Positions 7,311 to 14,212 of a DNA stretch of 15,649 nucleotides are shown piece by piece. Made by a program: the position numbers and the translations under genes. How positions within the stretch are numbered: the first letter of the stretch is position 1; each line of letters begins with the position of its first letter. The DNA comes from Rhodospirillales bacterium (GTDB lineage Bacteria > Pseudomonadota > Alphaproteobacteria > Reyranellales > Reyranellaceae): the NCBI GenBank assembly GCA_013205335.1, contig JABMNB010000216.1:1-15649 (forward strand), given 5' to 3'. The notes beneath the pieces are model-generated. The model did not search any database. It was not told where the DNA came from and was given only the letters and a program-made list of their open reading frames with translations.

Positions 7311-8216
7311 TCACCGGGTTGCGAGGATGAGAACGACCCCGCCGACCACCAGGATGCTGCCGATCCACTCGCCGAGGGATGGCCGCTCCTTGAGGATAAG
7401 GCGGGAGGAGATGAAGGTGAAGACCAGCTCGATCTGGCCGACCGCGCGGACGAGCGCGGCATTCTCGAGCGTCATGGCGAGCGCCCAGCCGGCCGAACCC
7501 AGCACGCTGAAGAGTCCGACCCACATCGAGGAGCGCCAGTTGAACCAGACCTTGGCAAGCTGCGGCCGGTCGCGCCGCGCGAGGTAGACCGCCATCAGCA
7601 CGACCTGGATGGTGTTCATGCAGGCGAGCACGGTGATGCCGCGCACCATGAAGTCGCCCTCGGGCAGGAGCTTCGAGGCCTCGCGGATTGTGCCGGCGGC
7701 GATGGCGAAGATAGCGCCGGACAGGATGCCGTAAAGCGCGCCCTTGTGCGTGAGGTCGGCCAGCACGCCGCGCACATCGGAGAATTTTCCCCGCACGCTC
7801 AGGATGGCGACGCCGCCCAGGCAGACCAGGATGCCGGCCCAGGCGCCGAGCCCCAAGGGTTCGCCGGCAATGAAGGTCGCGAACAGGGCGACGAATACCG
7901 TCTCGGTCTTGGAATAGACCGTGCCGACCGCGAAGTTGCGCAAGGAGAAGGCGTGGATCATCAACGAGGTGGCCACGATCTGGGCCACGCCCGCGATGGT
8001 CACCAGTGCCAGGAAATGCAGCGAGATCGACGGCACCTGCCGGCCGGTCACGAAGACCAGGAAGGCCAGCATGCCCAGCGCCAGCGGGGCGCCGTAGAGG
8101 TAACGCACGAAGTTGGCGCCATCGACGCTCAGGATGCCGCGAATCTTCTGCTGCATCGTCGTGCGGATGTTCTGGCACAAGGCCGCAGCGACGGTGATCG
8201 GTATCCAGAGCGGCAC
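7311..8216 (-). CDS. EamA-family (DMT superfamily) transporter
   Basis: 301-residue membrane protein made almost wholly of hydrophobic helices, about ten, arranged as two EamA repeats. Segments such as AVGTVYSKTETVFVALFATF followed by GEPLGLGAWAGILVCLGGVA end the first half; VGQIELVFTFISSRLILKE and GEWIGSILVVGGVVLILA end the second. These endings are the typical EamA signature. Such proteins usually export metabolites, sometimes import them; the substrate is unknown. I chose GTG at 8216 because CAGGGAG lies 9 bases before it. An ATG at 8252 would add 12 polar residues but has no good ribosome binding site. It opens the five-gene run and is followed by the CoA-transferase after 4 bases, suggesting it moves the substrate or product of that pathway. 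Confidence 0.85.
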   Translation of the reverse strand: MPLWIPITVAAALCQNIRTTMQQKIRGILSVDGANFVRYLYGAPLALGMLAFLVFVTGRQVPSISLHFLALVTIAGVAQIVATSLMIHAFSLRNFAVGTVYSKTETVFVALFATFIAGEPLGLGAWAGILVCLGGVAILSVRGKFSDVRGVLADLTHKGALYGILSGAIFAIAAGTIREASKLLPEGDFMVRGITVLACMNTIQVVLMAVYLARRDRPQLAKVWFNWRSSMWVGLFSVLGSAGWALAMTLENAALVRAVGQIELVFTFISSRLILKERPSLGEWIGSILVVGGVVLILATR

Positions 8217-8225
8217 GGCGTTTAT

Positions 8226-8232
8226 CTCCCTG
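8226..8232 (-). promoter_or_regulatory. Ribosome binding site supporting a GTG start
   Basis: On the minus strand CAGGGAG lies 9 bases upstream of GTG at 8216. It argues for GTG over the upstream ATG at 8252. Confidence 0.6.
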
Positions 8233-8304
8233 CCGTGAGTGTATGGTCTCATCCGCCCGGCGTCTGCGGCTTAGATTTCCGCGATGCAAGGGCGTGGCTG
8301 GCGG

Positions 8305-9354
8305 TTAGGTGCTGAGATCGGCTCCCACCGCGTCGGCAACCGCCGCGAAGCCATCGCGCGCGAGGAGCGCGGCGAGTTCGTCCTTGATGCGCCGGATCAG
8401 CGGCGGGCCCTCGTAGACCATGGCCGAGTAGAGCTGCACCAGCGTCGCACCCGCGCGGATCTTGGCATAGGCGTCGGCGCCCGAGCCGACGCCGCCACAG
8501 CCGATCAGCGGGAATTGGCGCTCCGCGCGCTGCGCCGCCTTGCGCAGCACCTCGGTCGAGAGCGACGTGAGGGGGGCACCCGACAGGCCTCCGGTCTCGC
8601 CGCGCCGCCCGGACCGCAGCGAGGCGGGGCGGGAGAGGGTGGTGTTGCCGATGATGATGCCATCCAGATTGAGGTCGCGGCAGACGAAGACGATGTCGTC
8701 GAGATCGTCGTCGGTCGCATCCGGCGCGATCTTGACCACCAGCGGCACCGGCCTGGCGGCAATTGCGTCCTGAACCCGCTTCAGCAGGCCGGCCAGCTCG
8801 CTGCGGCCCTGGAGGTTGCGCAGGCCCGGCGTGTTGGGCGAGGAGACGTTGCACACGAGATAATCGGCATAGGGCGCCAGCGCGACGCAGCCGGTGACAT
8901 AATCGGCGGCGCGGTCGGTGCTGTCCTTGTTGGCGCCGATATTGACACCGACGAAGCCACGGCGCGGGCGTACGGCGAGGCGGGCGCGGGCGGCGTCGAG
9001 GCCCTGGCCGGGAAAGCCCATGCGGTTGATGACCCCGCGATCCTGCGGCAGCCGGAACAGGCGGGGACGCGGATTGCCCTCCTGCGGCCGCGGCGTGACG
9101 CTGCCGATCTCCACCAGCCCGAAACCCTGGGCCAGCATGGCATCGGCCACCTCGGCATTCTTGTCGAAACCGGCGGCCAGGCCGATCGGGTTGGGCAGCG
9201 AGCGGCCCCAGATCTTCGTTGCCAGAGCGGGTGGATCGGAACGCCGGTCGCCCGGCAGCCACCCGCTCTTCAGAGCGCGGATGGCGAGGCCATGCGCGGC
9301 CTCGGCGTCGAGGCGGGAGAGGGCGAGGTCGAGAAGCGGATACCAGACGGCCAT
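8305..9354 (-). CDS. pyrD: Dihydroorotate dehydrogenase (quinone), class 2
   Basis: 349 residues. It oxidises dihydroorotate to orotate, the fourth step of pyrimidine synthesis, passing electrons through FMN to membrane quinone. The N-terminal helical extension (about 1-40) that inserts into the membrane face marks class 2. Motifs: NPIGLAAGFDKNAE (55-68), EIGSVTPRPQ (82-91), NRMGFPGQG (110-118), GVNIGANKD (136-144), NVSSPNTPGLR with probable catalytic base S172, KIAPD, GIIIGNTT, and the FMN phosphate site IGCGGVGSGADA near the C-terminus. It begins 52 bases downstream of the secreted-protein gene and is followed, 88 bases after its stop, by the EamA gene. The Shine-Dalgarno sequence is modest (CAGGGA, distant). 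There is no sign of damage. Confidence 0.97.
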   Translation of the reverse strand: MAVWYPLLDLALSRLDAEAAHGLAIRALKSGWLPGDRRSDPPALATKIWGRSLPNPIGLAAGFDKNAEVADAMLAQGFGLVEIGSVTPRPQEGNPRPRLFRLPQDRGVINRMGFPGQGLDAARARLAVRPRRGFVGVNIGANKDSTDRAADYVTGCVALAPYADYLVCNVSSPNTPGLRNLQGRSELAGLLKRVQDAIAARPVPLVVKIAPDATDDDLDDIVFVCRDLNLDGIIIGNTTLSRPASLRSGRRGETGGLSGAPLTSLSTEVLRKAAQRAERQFPLIGCGGVGSGADAYAKIRAGATLVQLYSAMVYEGPPLIRRIKDELAALLARDGFAAVADAVGADLST

Positions 9355-9406
9355 GTCTGTCTGGGTAGCAGAGGTTCCCTGTGGAGCGCTTGGGCGCCCG
9401 GGACCG

Positions 9407-9976
9407 CTAGTCGCGGCCCATGCCGCCGCCCTGGTTGGGCCGGAGAGACGGGGAGTCGGAGAATACGACCATGAACAGCTCGCGGAAGAGTTGGGCGATG
9501 CGCGGGTCGTTCGGGCCGGAGGCGGGAGTCCAGGCGGTCGTCTCGGACATCGTCATGTCGTTGCGGCAGTAGATGGCATAGACGTTGAAGACCCCGGGCT
9601 TGCCGGGTTTGAAGCGCACCGTGTCCTTGCAGACCGAGTCGCTGTTGAGATCGTTCGCCGGGTCGAAGACCAGCATGAGGCGGTAGTCGGGCCGCGGCTT
9701 CTCGGCCGGCGTCTCGTAGGTGAAGGTGAGGCGGGGCCCGGGGCTGGCAGCCTGCATCATCGGCAGCAGGTCGCGCGCCACGATGGCCGGATCAGTTCCC
9801 GGGAATGGATTGCCGTGGATCACGACCTGGAAGTTCTTGCGGTCAGTGGCGGCGAAGAATTCGCGGTAGTCGTACTGCACCGCGTAATAGGTGCCGCCGA
9901 TGGTCGCCGCGTAGACGGCGGCGGGAAGGGCAGCGACCGCCAGCAGCGCGGCGGCTATCTTGGTCCTGAAACGCAT
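9407..9976 (-). CDS. Small secreted protein of unknown function
   Basis: 189 residues that I do not recognise. The N-terminus MRFRTKIAAALLAVAALPAAVYA is a clean Sec signal peptide: basic start, hydrophobic core and a probable cleavage after VYA at residue 23. The mature part has alternating beta-type segments (FQVVIHG, LTFTYET, YRLMLVFDP, FNVYAIYC), two cysteines (in SVCKD and IYCRND) that could form a periplasmic disulfide, and a glycine-rich tail GGGMGRD. A strong AGGAGGAGG lies 7 bases before the ATG. It sits between parE and pyrD on the same strand, which gives no functional clue. A TATGAT string 31 bases before the start codon (10008-10013) could be a -10 element, but no -35 stands at normal spacing. 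Confidence 0.8.
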   Translation of the reverse strand: MRFRTKIAAALLAVAALPAAVYAATIGGTYYAVQYDYREFFAATDRKNFQVVIHGNPFPGTDPAIVARDLLPMMQAASPGPRLTFTYETPAEKPRPDYRLMLVFDPANDLNSDSVCKDTVRFKPGKPGVFNVYAIYCRNDMTMSETTAWTPASGPNDPRIAQLFRELFMVVFSDSPSLRPNQGGGMGRD

Positions 9977-9983
9977 GGGGCAA

Positions 9984-9992
9984 CCTCCTCCT
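9984..9992 (-). promoter_or_regulatory. Strong ribosome binding site
   Basis: AGGAGGAGG on the minus strand, 7 bases before the ATG at 9976. It is the strongest Shine-Dalgarno sequence in the window and supports real translation of the otherwise unrecognised secreted protein. Confidence 0.7.
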
Positions 9993-10051
9993 GCGAACTA
10001 TGTACCCATCATACGCCGGGGGCACCGATACCGGCTGTCACGTTTCCGCGC

Positions 10052-10070
10052 GCGGCGCACAGGACGCCGC
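10052..10070 (-). terminator. GC hairpin just after parE
   Basis: On the minus strand GCGGCG, a 7-base loop and CGCCGC form a 6-base perfect GC stem beginning 8 bases after the parE stop. No T-run follows, so it is at best a weak or factor-assisted terminator. It lies in the 101-base gap before the secreted-protein gene. Confidence 0.3.
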
Positions 10071-10077
10071 CGTAAGC

Positions 10078-12093
10078 CTAGACGTCGAGGTCGCGCGCGA
10101 ACTTGGCGTTTTCCTGGATGAAGGCGTAGCGCTTCTCCGGCTTGCGGCCCATCAGGTCCTCGACGAGGGTGCGGGTGCGCATGTCCTCGATCCGGGCGTC
10201 CGGCTCGGTTCCGTTGATCAACGGCACGTCGACCTTGAGCAGCACGCGCTTGGTCGGGTCCATGGTCGTCTCGCGCAGGTGCACCGACTGCATCTCGCCC
10301 AGACCCTTGAAGCGGGTGATGTCGGCCTTGCCGTTGAACACGGTCCGGACCAGCTCGTCCTTCTGGGCGTCGTCCTGGGCATATTCGGTGCGGCCGCCCT
10401 TGCTGAGACGGAACAGCGGAGGCTGCGCCAGGAAAAGATGGCCGTTTTCGATCAGCTTCGGCATCTCGCGATAGAAGAACGTCATCAGCAGCGAGGCGAT
10501 GTGTGCGCCGTCCACGTCGGCGTCGGTCATGATGATGACCCGCTCGTAGCGCAGCCGCTCGTCGTTGTAGTGGGCGCCGGCGCCGCAGCCCAGAGCCTGG
10601 ATCAGGTCCTGGATCTCCTGGTTCTCGCGCATCTTCTCGGAGGTGGCGCTCGCCACGTTCAGGATCTTGCCGCGCAGCGGCAGGATCGCCTGGGTCTCGC
10701 GGTTGCGGGCGGCCTTGGCCGACCCGCCGGCCGAATCGCCCTCGACCAGGAAAATCTCGGTGCCGAGCGAGGCGGAACTCGAACAGTCGGCGAGCTTGCC
10801 CGGCAGGCGGAGCTTGCGCGTCGCGGTCTTGCGTTGCTGTTCGCGGTCCTGCTTGCGGCGCAGCCGTTCCTCGGCCTTGGCGACGACATGTTCGAGCAGG
10901 ACGTTGCCCGCTTCCTTGTCGCCGATCAGCCAATGCTCGAAATTGTCGCCGACGATTGTCTCGACGAGCTTCGTCGCCTCGACGCTGACCAGCTTTTCCT
11001 TCGTCTGGCCCTGGAATTGCGGCTGCTCGATGAAGACGGAGACGAGGGCGGCGGTGCCTTCGATCACGTCGTCGGCGGTGATGGCCGCTCCCTTGCGGTT
11101 GCCGGTCAGCTCGGCATAGCGCTTGAGGCCGCGCACCAGCGCGCTGCGGAAGCCCGATTCGTGCGTGCCGCCCTCGGCGGTCGGCACGGTGTTGCAGTAG
11201 GAACGCACGAAGCCTTCTTCGTCGTTCGGCCACCAGACGGCCCACTCGACCTTGCCGCCGTTGCCGTCGCTCTTGGCCTCGCCGGCGAAGGGCTGCGGCA
11301 CGACGGTGGCGCGCTGGCCGATCTCGGAGGTGACGTAATCCTTGAGGCCGCCGGGGAAGTGGAACGACTCCTCCTCGGGAATCTCGCCGCTCTTCGGCAG
11401 GAGCGACTTGTCGCACTTCCAGCGGATCTCGACGCCGCGGAAGAGATAGGCCTTCGAGCGAACCATGCGGTAGAGCCGCTCCGGCACGAAGACCTGCTTG
11501 CCGAAAATCTCCGGGTCGGGATGGAAGGTGACGGTCGTGCCGCGCCGGTTGGGGGCGGGGCCCATCGGCTTGAGTTTCGACACGGGCAGGCCGCGCGAGA
11601 AGCTCTGCGCCCACGCCTGGCGATCGCGCGCGACCTCGACGAGGAGATCGTCCGACAGCGCGTTCACGACGGAGACGCCGACGCCATGCAGGCCGCCCGA
11701 CGTCGCATAGACCTTGCCGTTGAACTTGCCGCCCGAATGCAGGGTCGTGAGAATGACCTCGAGCGCCGACTTGTTCTTGAACTTCGGATGCGGATCGACC
11801 GGGATGCCGCGGCCATTGTCGCGCACCAGGATGCGGTTGCCCGGCAGCATTTCGAGCCAGATCGTATCGGCGTGGCCGGCGACGGCCTCGTCCATGGAAT
11901 TGTCCAGAACCTCGGCCACGAGATGATGCATGGCCCGTTCATCGGTGCCGCCGATGTACATACCGGGGCGCTTGCGGACGGGTTCGAGCCCTTCGAGCAC
12001 CTCGATGTCACGGGCCGTATAGGAATTGTCCTTCGGACCGGCGGCACGCTTGCCGCCGCCAGACCGATCGAATAGATCGCCGTTTCGTGCCAT
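10078..12093 (-). CDS. parE: DNA topoisomerase IV subunit B
   Basis: 671 residues. ATPase subunit of topoisomerase IV, which with ParC unlinks replicated chromosomes. GHKL ATPase domain: EVLEGLEPVRKRPGMYIGGT (31-50), catalytic E61 and N65 in AEVLDNSMDEA, DNGRGIPVDPHPK (92-104) and the ATP lid GGLHGVGVSVVNALS (133-147). The TOPRIM domain follows: EGDSAGGSA from E451, PLRGKILN, and the Mg site D524-x-D526-x-D528 in MTDADVDGAH. ParE rather than GyrB is indicated by the alphaproteobacterial form of the N-terminus (GGTDERAMHHLVAEVLDNSMDEA) and the ending RYAFIQENAKFARDLDV; the length alone does not exclude a short GyrB. The start at MARNGDLFD is preferred over the long upstream extension, which reads antisense to the divergent gene. 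AAGAAG lies just upstream. Confidence 0.93.
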   Translation of the reverse strand: MARNGDLFDRSGGGKRAAGPKDNSYTARDIEVLEGLEPVRKRPGMYIGGTDERAMHHLVAEVLDNSMDEAVAGHADTIWLEMLPGNRILVRDNGRGIPVDPHPKFKNKSALEVILTTLHSGGKFNGKVYATSGGLHGVGVSVVNALSDDLLVEVARDRQAWAQSFSRGLPVSKLKPMGPAPNRRGTTVTFHPDPEIFGKQVFVPERLYRMVRSKAYLFRGVEIRWKCDKSLLPKSGEIPEEESFHFPGGLKDYVTSEIGQRATVVPQPFAGEAKSDGNGGKVEWAVWWPNDEEGFVRSYCNTVPTAEGGTHESGFRSALVRGLKRYAELTGNRKGAAITADDVIEGTAALVSVFIEQPQFQGQTKEKLVSVEATKLVETIVGDNFEHWLIGDKEAGNVLLEHVVAKAEERLRRKQDREQQRKTATRKLRLPGKLADCSSSASLGTEIFLVEGDSAGGSAKAARNRETQAILPLRGKILNVASATSEKMRENQEIQDLIQALGCGAGAHYNDERLRYERVIIMTDADVDGAHIASLLMTFFYREMPKLIENGHLFLAQPPLFRLSKGGRTEYAQDDAQKDELVRTVFNGKADITRFKGLGEMQSVHLRETTMDPTKRVLLKVDVPLINGTEPDARIEDMRTRTLVEDLMGRKPEKRYAFIQENAKFARDLDV

Positions 12094-12152
12094 GCCTGCT
12101 TCTTGTCTTTCCACGGCCGCGCGAGGGGATCGCTGGGTGGCCGGTAGGGCAT

Positions 12153-12190
12153 GGGTATGGTAGCAAAAACGCCCGAAAGCAACCATATCC
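12153..12190. promoter_or_regulatory. Dyad between divergent parE and yciA
   Basis: GGGTATGGTAGC (12153-12164) and GCAACCATATCC (12179-12190) are inverted repeats agreeing at 10 of 12 positions, separated by 14 bases. The minus strand also reads TTGCTT, 17 bases, CATACC, a poor sigma70-like pair that could drive parE. The yciA ribosome binding site begins directly after the right arm. It could be an operator or the symmetric core of divergent promoters. No regulator gene is nearby to name. Confidence 0.4.
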
Positions 12191-12197
12191 GGTGAGG
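12191..12197 (+). promoter_or_regulatory. Ribosome binding site of the thioesterase gene
   Basis: GGTGAGG lies 5 bases before ATG at 12203. It favours this ATG over the TTG at 12200 directly before it. Confidence 0.65.
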
Positions 12198-12202
12198 AAT
12201 TG

Positions 12203-12589
12203 ATGTCCGAAAGTCGCCGCGATCCGATCGTAAGGACCGTACCCCAGCCAGCCGACATGAACGGGAATGGCGACATTTTCGGCGGCTGGGTGCTGAGCCA
12301 GATGGATATCGCGGGCGGCTCGCTTGCGGCCCGGGTGGCGAAGGGGCGGGTGGCCACGGTGGCGATCACGGCTATGACCTTCGTCCAGCCGATCAAGGTG
12401 GGAGACATGGTGTCGATCTATGGGGATGTCGTGAAGGTCGGCCGTACGTCGATCACGATCGGGCTCGAAACCGTGGTGCAGCGCCGCCACGAGGAAACCG
12501 ACCTGCGCGTCACCCACGGCACGTTCGTGTTCGTGGCGATCGACGAAGAGGGCAAGCCGCGCGCCGTTCCACAGCAGGACGGCACATGA
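12203..12589 (+). CDS. yciA: YciA-type acyl-CoA thioesterase
   Basis: 128-residue single hot-dog domain that hydrolyses acyl-CoA to free acid and CoA. The signature MNGNGDIFGGWVLSQMDIAGG (19-39) covers the central helix, and D35 is the likely catalytic aspartate. AITAMTFVQPIKVGDMVSIYG and VTHGTFVFVAID are the following strands, also typical of YciA. Length fits the family (about 130). Start: ATG at 12203 with GGTGAGG 5 bases upstream. It diverges from parE and ends as ATGA overlapping the next gene, so the two are probably translated together, although no functional link between a thioesterase and metal export is obvious. Confidence 0.9.
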   Translation: MSESRRDPIVRTVPQPADMNGNGDIFGGWVLSQMDIAGGSLAARVAKGRVATVAITAMTFVQPIKVGDMVSIYGDVVKVGRTSITIGLETVVQRRHEETDLRVTHGTFVFVAIDEEGKPRAVPQQDGT

Positions 12590-13260
12590 GGCGGCTGCTC
12601 GGCCCGATCCTGGTGGCCCTGGCGCTGCTCGCGCCGGCAGCGGCGTTCGCCCATCCGCACATCGTCGTCCAGCAGGTCGTGCGCATGTTCGCCAAGGACG
12701 GTAAGTACACGCACGTCGAAATCGAATGGCGGTTCGATCCCTTCTCCAGCGAGGTCGAGATCCCGCTGATCGACGAGGACAAGAACGGCAAGTTCTCTGC
12801 TCGCGAAACCAAGCTTCTCTCCGACGAGATGATGCCCGAGCTCGGGAAATACGGATATCTGAGCTGGATCAACACCGGCAAAAAGGACTTCCGGCCGCCC
12901 AAGGGGCCGCAATTCTCCGCCCGCATCGACGATCCGGCGAGCTTCATCCCGCCCGAGTGGGACCGCAACGCCGGCGATAATGCCGGCATGCCGATGCCGA
13001 CCAACAAGCGCACGGATTCGCCCCAGGGCCCTCGCAAGAAGGGGCCGCGCAACCTCGTCTACGTCATGCGCTTCGCGCTGCCCGAGCCTTCCAAGCTCGT
13101 GTCGATCGCCACCTACGATCCCGAGGATTTCATCCGCATCGAGGTCGACAAGGCCTCGGTGGCGGCCGGCTGCACCTTGGGCAAGCATCCAAGCCACAAG
13201 GCCGAGTTCGTGCGCGGCTATCCCATCTTTGCCGACGTGGTGACATGCCAGCTCCCGTGA
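12586..13260 (+). CDS. DUF1007 family periplasmic protein
   Basis: 224 residues. A signal peptide (MRRLLGPILVALALLAPAAA FA) is probably cleaved after AFA at residue 22, leaving a mature N-terminus of His-Pro-His. The loop D63-x-D65-x-N67-G68-K69-x-S71-x-x-E74 fits a canonical EF-hand calcium loop. Residues 127-153 are a low-complexity proline- and lysine-rich linker. DUF1007 proteins are described as periplasmic parts of an uncharacterised transport system and are commonly found beside NicO/RcnA-type metal exporters, as here. A role in binding metal for the exporter is plausible, not shown. It starts inside the thioesterase stop (ATGA) and overlaps the exporter gene by 16 bases. Confidence 0.85.
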   Translation: MRRLLGPILVALALLAPAAAFAHPHIVVQQVVRMFAKDGKYTHVEIEWRFDPFSSEVEIPLIDEDKNGKFSARETKLLSDEMMPELGKYGYLSWINTGKKDFRPPKGPQFSARIDDPASFIPPEWDRNAGDNAGMPMPTNKRTDSPQGPRKKGPRNLVYVMRFALPEPSKLVSIATYDPEDFIRIEVDKASVAAGCTLGKHPSHKAEFVRGYPIFADVVTCQLP

Positions 13261-14204
13261 GGACTTCCGCGCTGCGCTCGCCCTTCCTGTGGGTGGGGCT
13301 GGTCCTGCTGGCCGCGCTGGGGGCTGCGCTGGTGTTCAGCGACAGCGTCGCGGAACTGGCGCGCTATTCGGCGGACTACCAGCGCCGTATCCAGCACGTG
13401 CTCTCGACGTCGCTGCGCGACGTGCAATCGGGTACGGGGTCGGTGGCGCTGTGGACGCTGGTCAGCGTCTGCTTCGGTTACGGCGTCGTGCACACGCTGG
13501 GGCCGGGCCATGGCAAGGCCGTCGTGGTTGCCTATTTCCTCGACAGCACGAAGCCGCGCGCCTGGATCGAGGGCATCTTCGCCGGCGGCTGGATTGCCTT
13601 CACCCATACGCTGGCGGCCCTCCTGCTGGCGGCGGCGCTGAAACTCTCCTCGACCGTCGGCCTGCTGGGTGCGCTGCGCGAGGTCCGCAATGTCGAGATC
13701 GTCTCCTATACGCTGATCCTGCTGGTCGGATTCTGGCGACTCTGGGCCGGTATCACGGGCCGCCTGCACGAGCATCCGCATGGTGATCATGGGCACGATC
13801 ATGGGCACGATCATGAGCATGGCCACGCGCACGACCATGCGACGGATCATGGCCATGATCATCACCGTTACCACGGTCACGAGCCGCCGCAGCGCACGAT
13901 CGCCGGCTGGCTGCTGCTGACGGCGGCCGGCATCGCACCGTGCGCGGGCGCGCTGATCATCATTCTCCTGTCGATCGCGCTCGACGTGCTGTGGGCAGGC
14001 GTCGTCGGCGTCATCGCCATCGCGCTCGGCATGGCCATCACCCTGGCTGCCATCGGCATGGCGTCGATGGTGGCGCACCGCTTGATCATCGGCGACGGCC
14101 GCTCGCAGGAGATTGGACGCTTCACCGCCATCGCCGCCTCGCTGATCGTGATCGCGACGGCCGGCACGCTGCTGCTGGGCTCGCTCGAACGCTTCCTGCG
14201 CTGA
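13245..14204 (+). CDS. NicO/RcnA-type nickel-cobalt exporter
   Basis: 319-residue inner-membrane protein. Helices lie at about 13-30, 66-83, 108-130, 150-170, 219-245, 247-275 and 290-312. The first conserved site H83-T-L-G-P-G-H89-G-K is the NicO metal motif, and GIAPCAGAL (229-237) is the second conserved element. Between helices sits a cytoplasmic- or periplasmic-facing loop (175-212) with 18 histidines in 38 residues, mostly HG/HD/HE pairs. This matches exporters such as RcnA that remove Ni2+ and Co2+. Other divalent metals cannot be excluded. The start overlaps the DUF1007 end by 16 bases; a GTG at 13257 is a possible later start. No RcnR- or NikR-type regulator is seen in the window. 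Confidence 0.88.
   Translation: MPAPVRTSALRSPFLWVGLVLLAALGAALVFSDSVAELARYSADYQRRIQHVLSTSLRDVQSGTGSVALWTLVSVCFGYGVVHTLGPGHGKAVVVAYFLDSTKPRAWIEGIFAGGWIAFTHTLAALLLAAALKLSSTVGLLGALREVRNVEIVSYTLILLVGFWRLWAGITGRLHEHPHGDHGHDHGHDHEHGHAHDHATDHGHDHHRYHGHEPPQRTIAGWLLLTAAGIAPCAGALIIILLSIALDVLWAGVVGVIAIALGMAITLAAIGMASMVAHRLIIGDGRSQEIGRFTAIAASLIVIATAGTLLLGSLERFLR
13785..13820 (+). repeat. 12-base tandem repeat in the histidine-loop coding region
   Basis: GATCATGGGCAC occurs twice in tandem (13785-13796, 13797-13808), followed by a third, degenerate unit GATCATGAGCAT. Each unit encodes Asp-His-Gly/Glu-His. In-frame gain or loss of 12-base units could change loop length without breaking the gene. Confidence 0.75.
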
Positions 14205-14212
14205 AGCCGGAG

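Noticed and set aside
10008..10041. A possible promoter for the secreted-protein gene (GTGACA and TATGAT)
   Set aside because: The spacing is 22 bases, too long for a usual sigma70 promoter, so it is noted only in the gene entry.
10000..12075. A 691-codon open frame on the plus strand
   Set aside because: It mirrors parE on the opposite strand. parE carries all expected motifs; this frame carries none.
12094..12408. A possible N-terminal extension of ParE to 776 residues
   Set aside because: The added part is antisense to the thioesterase gene and unlike any ParE. MARNGDLFD at 12093 fits the family start.
13785..13880. A possible CRISPR-like or satellite array
   Set aside because: The short repeats are in frame and encode the Asp/Gly/His loop of the exporter, and there are no regular spacers.
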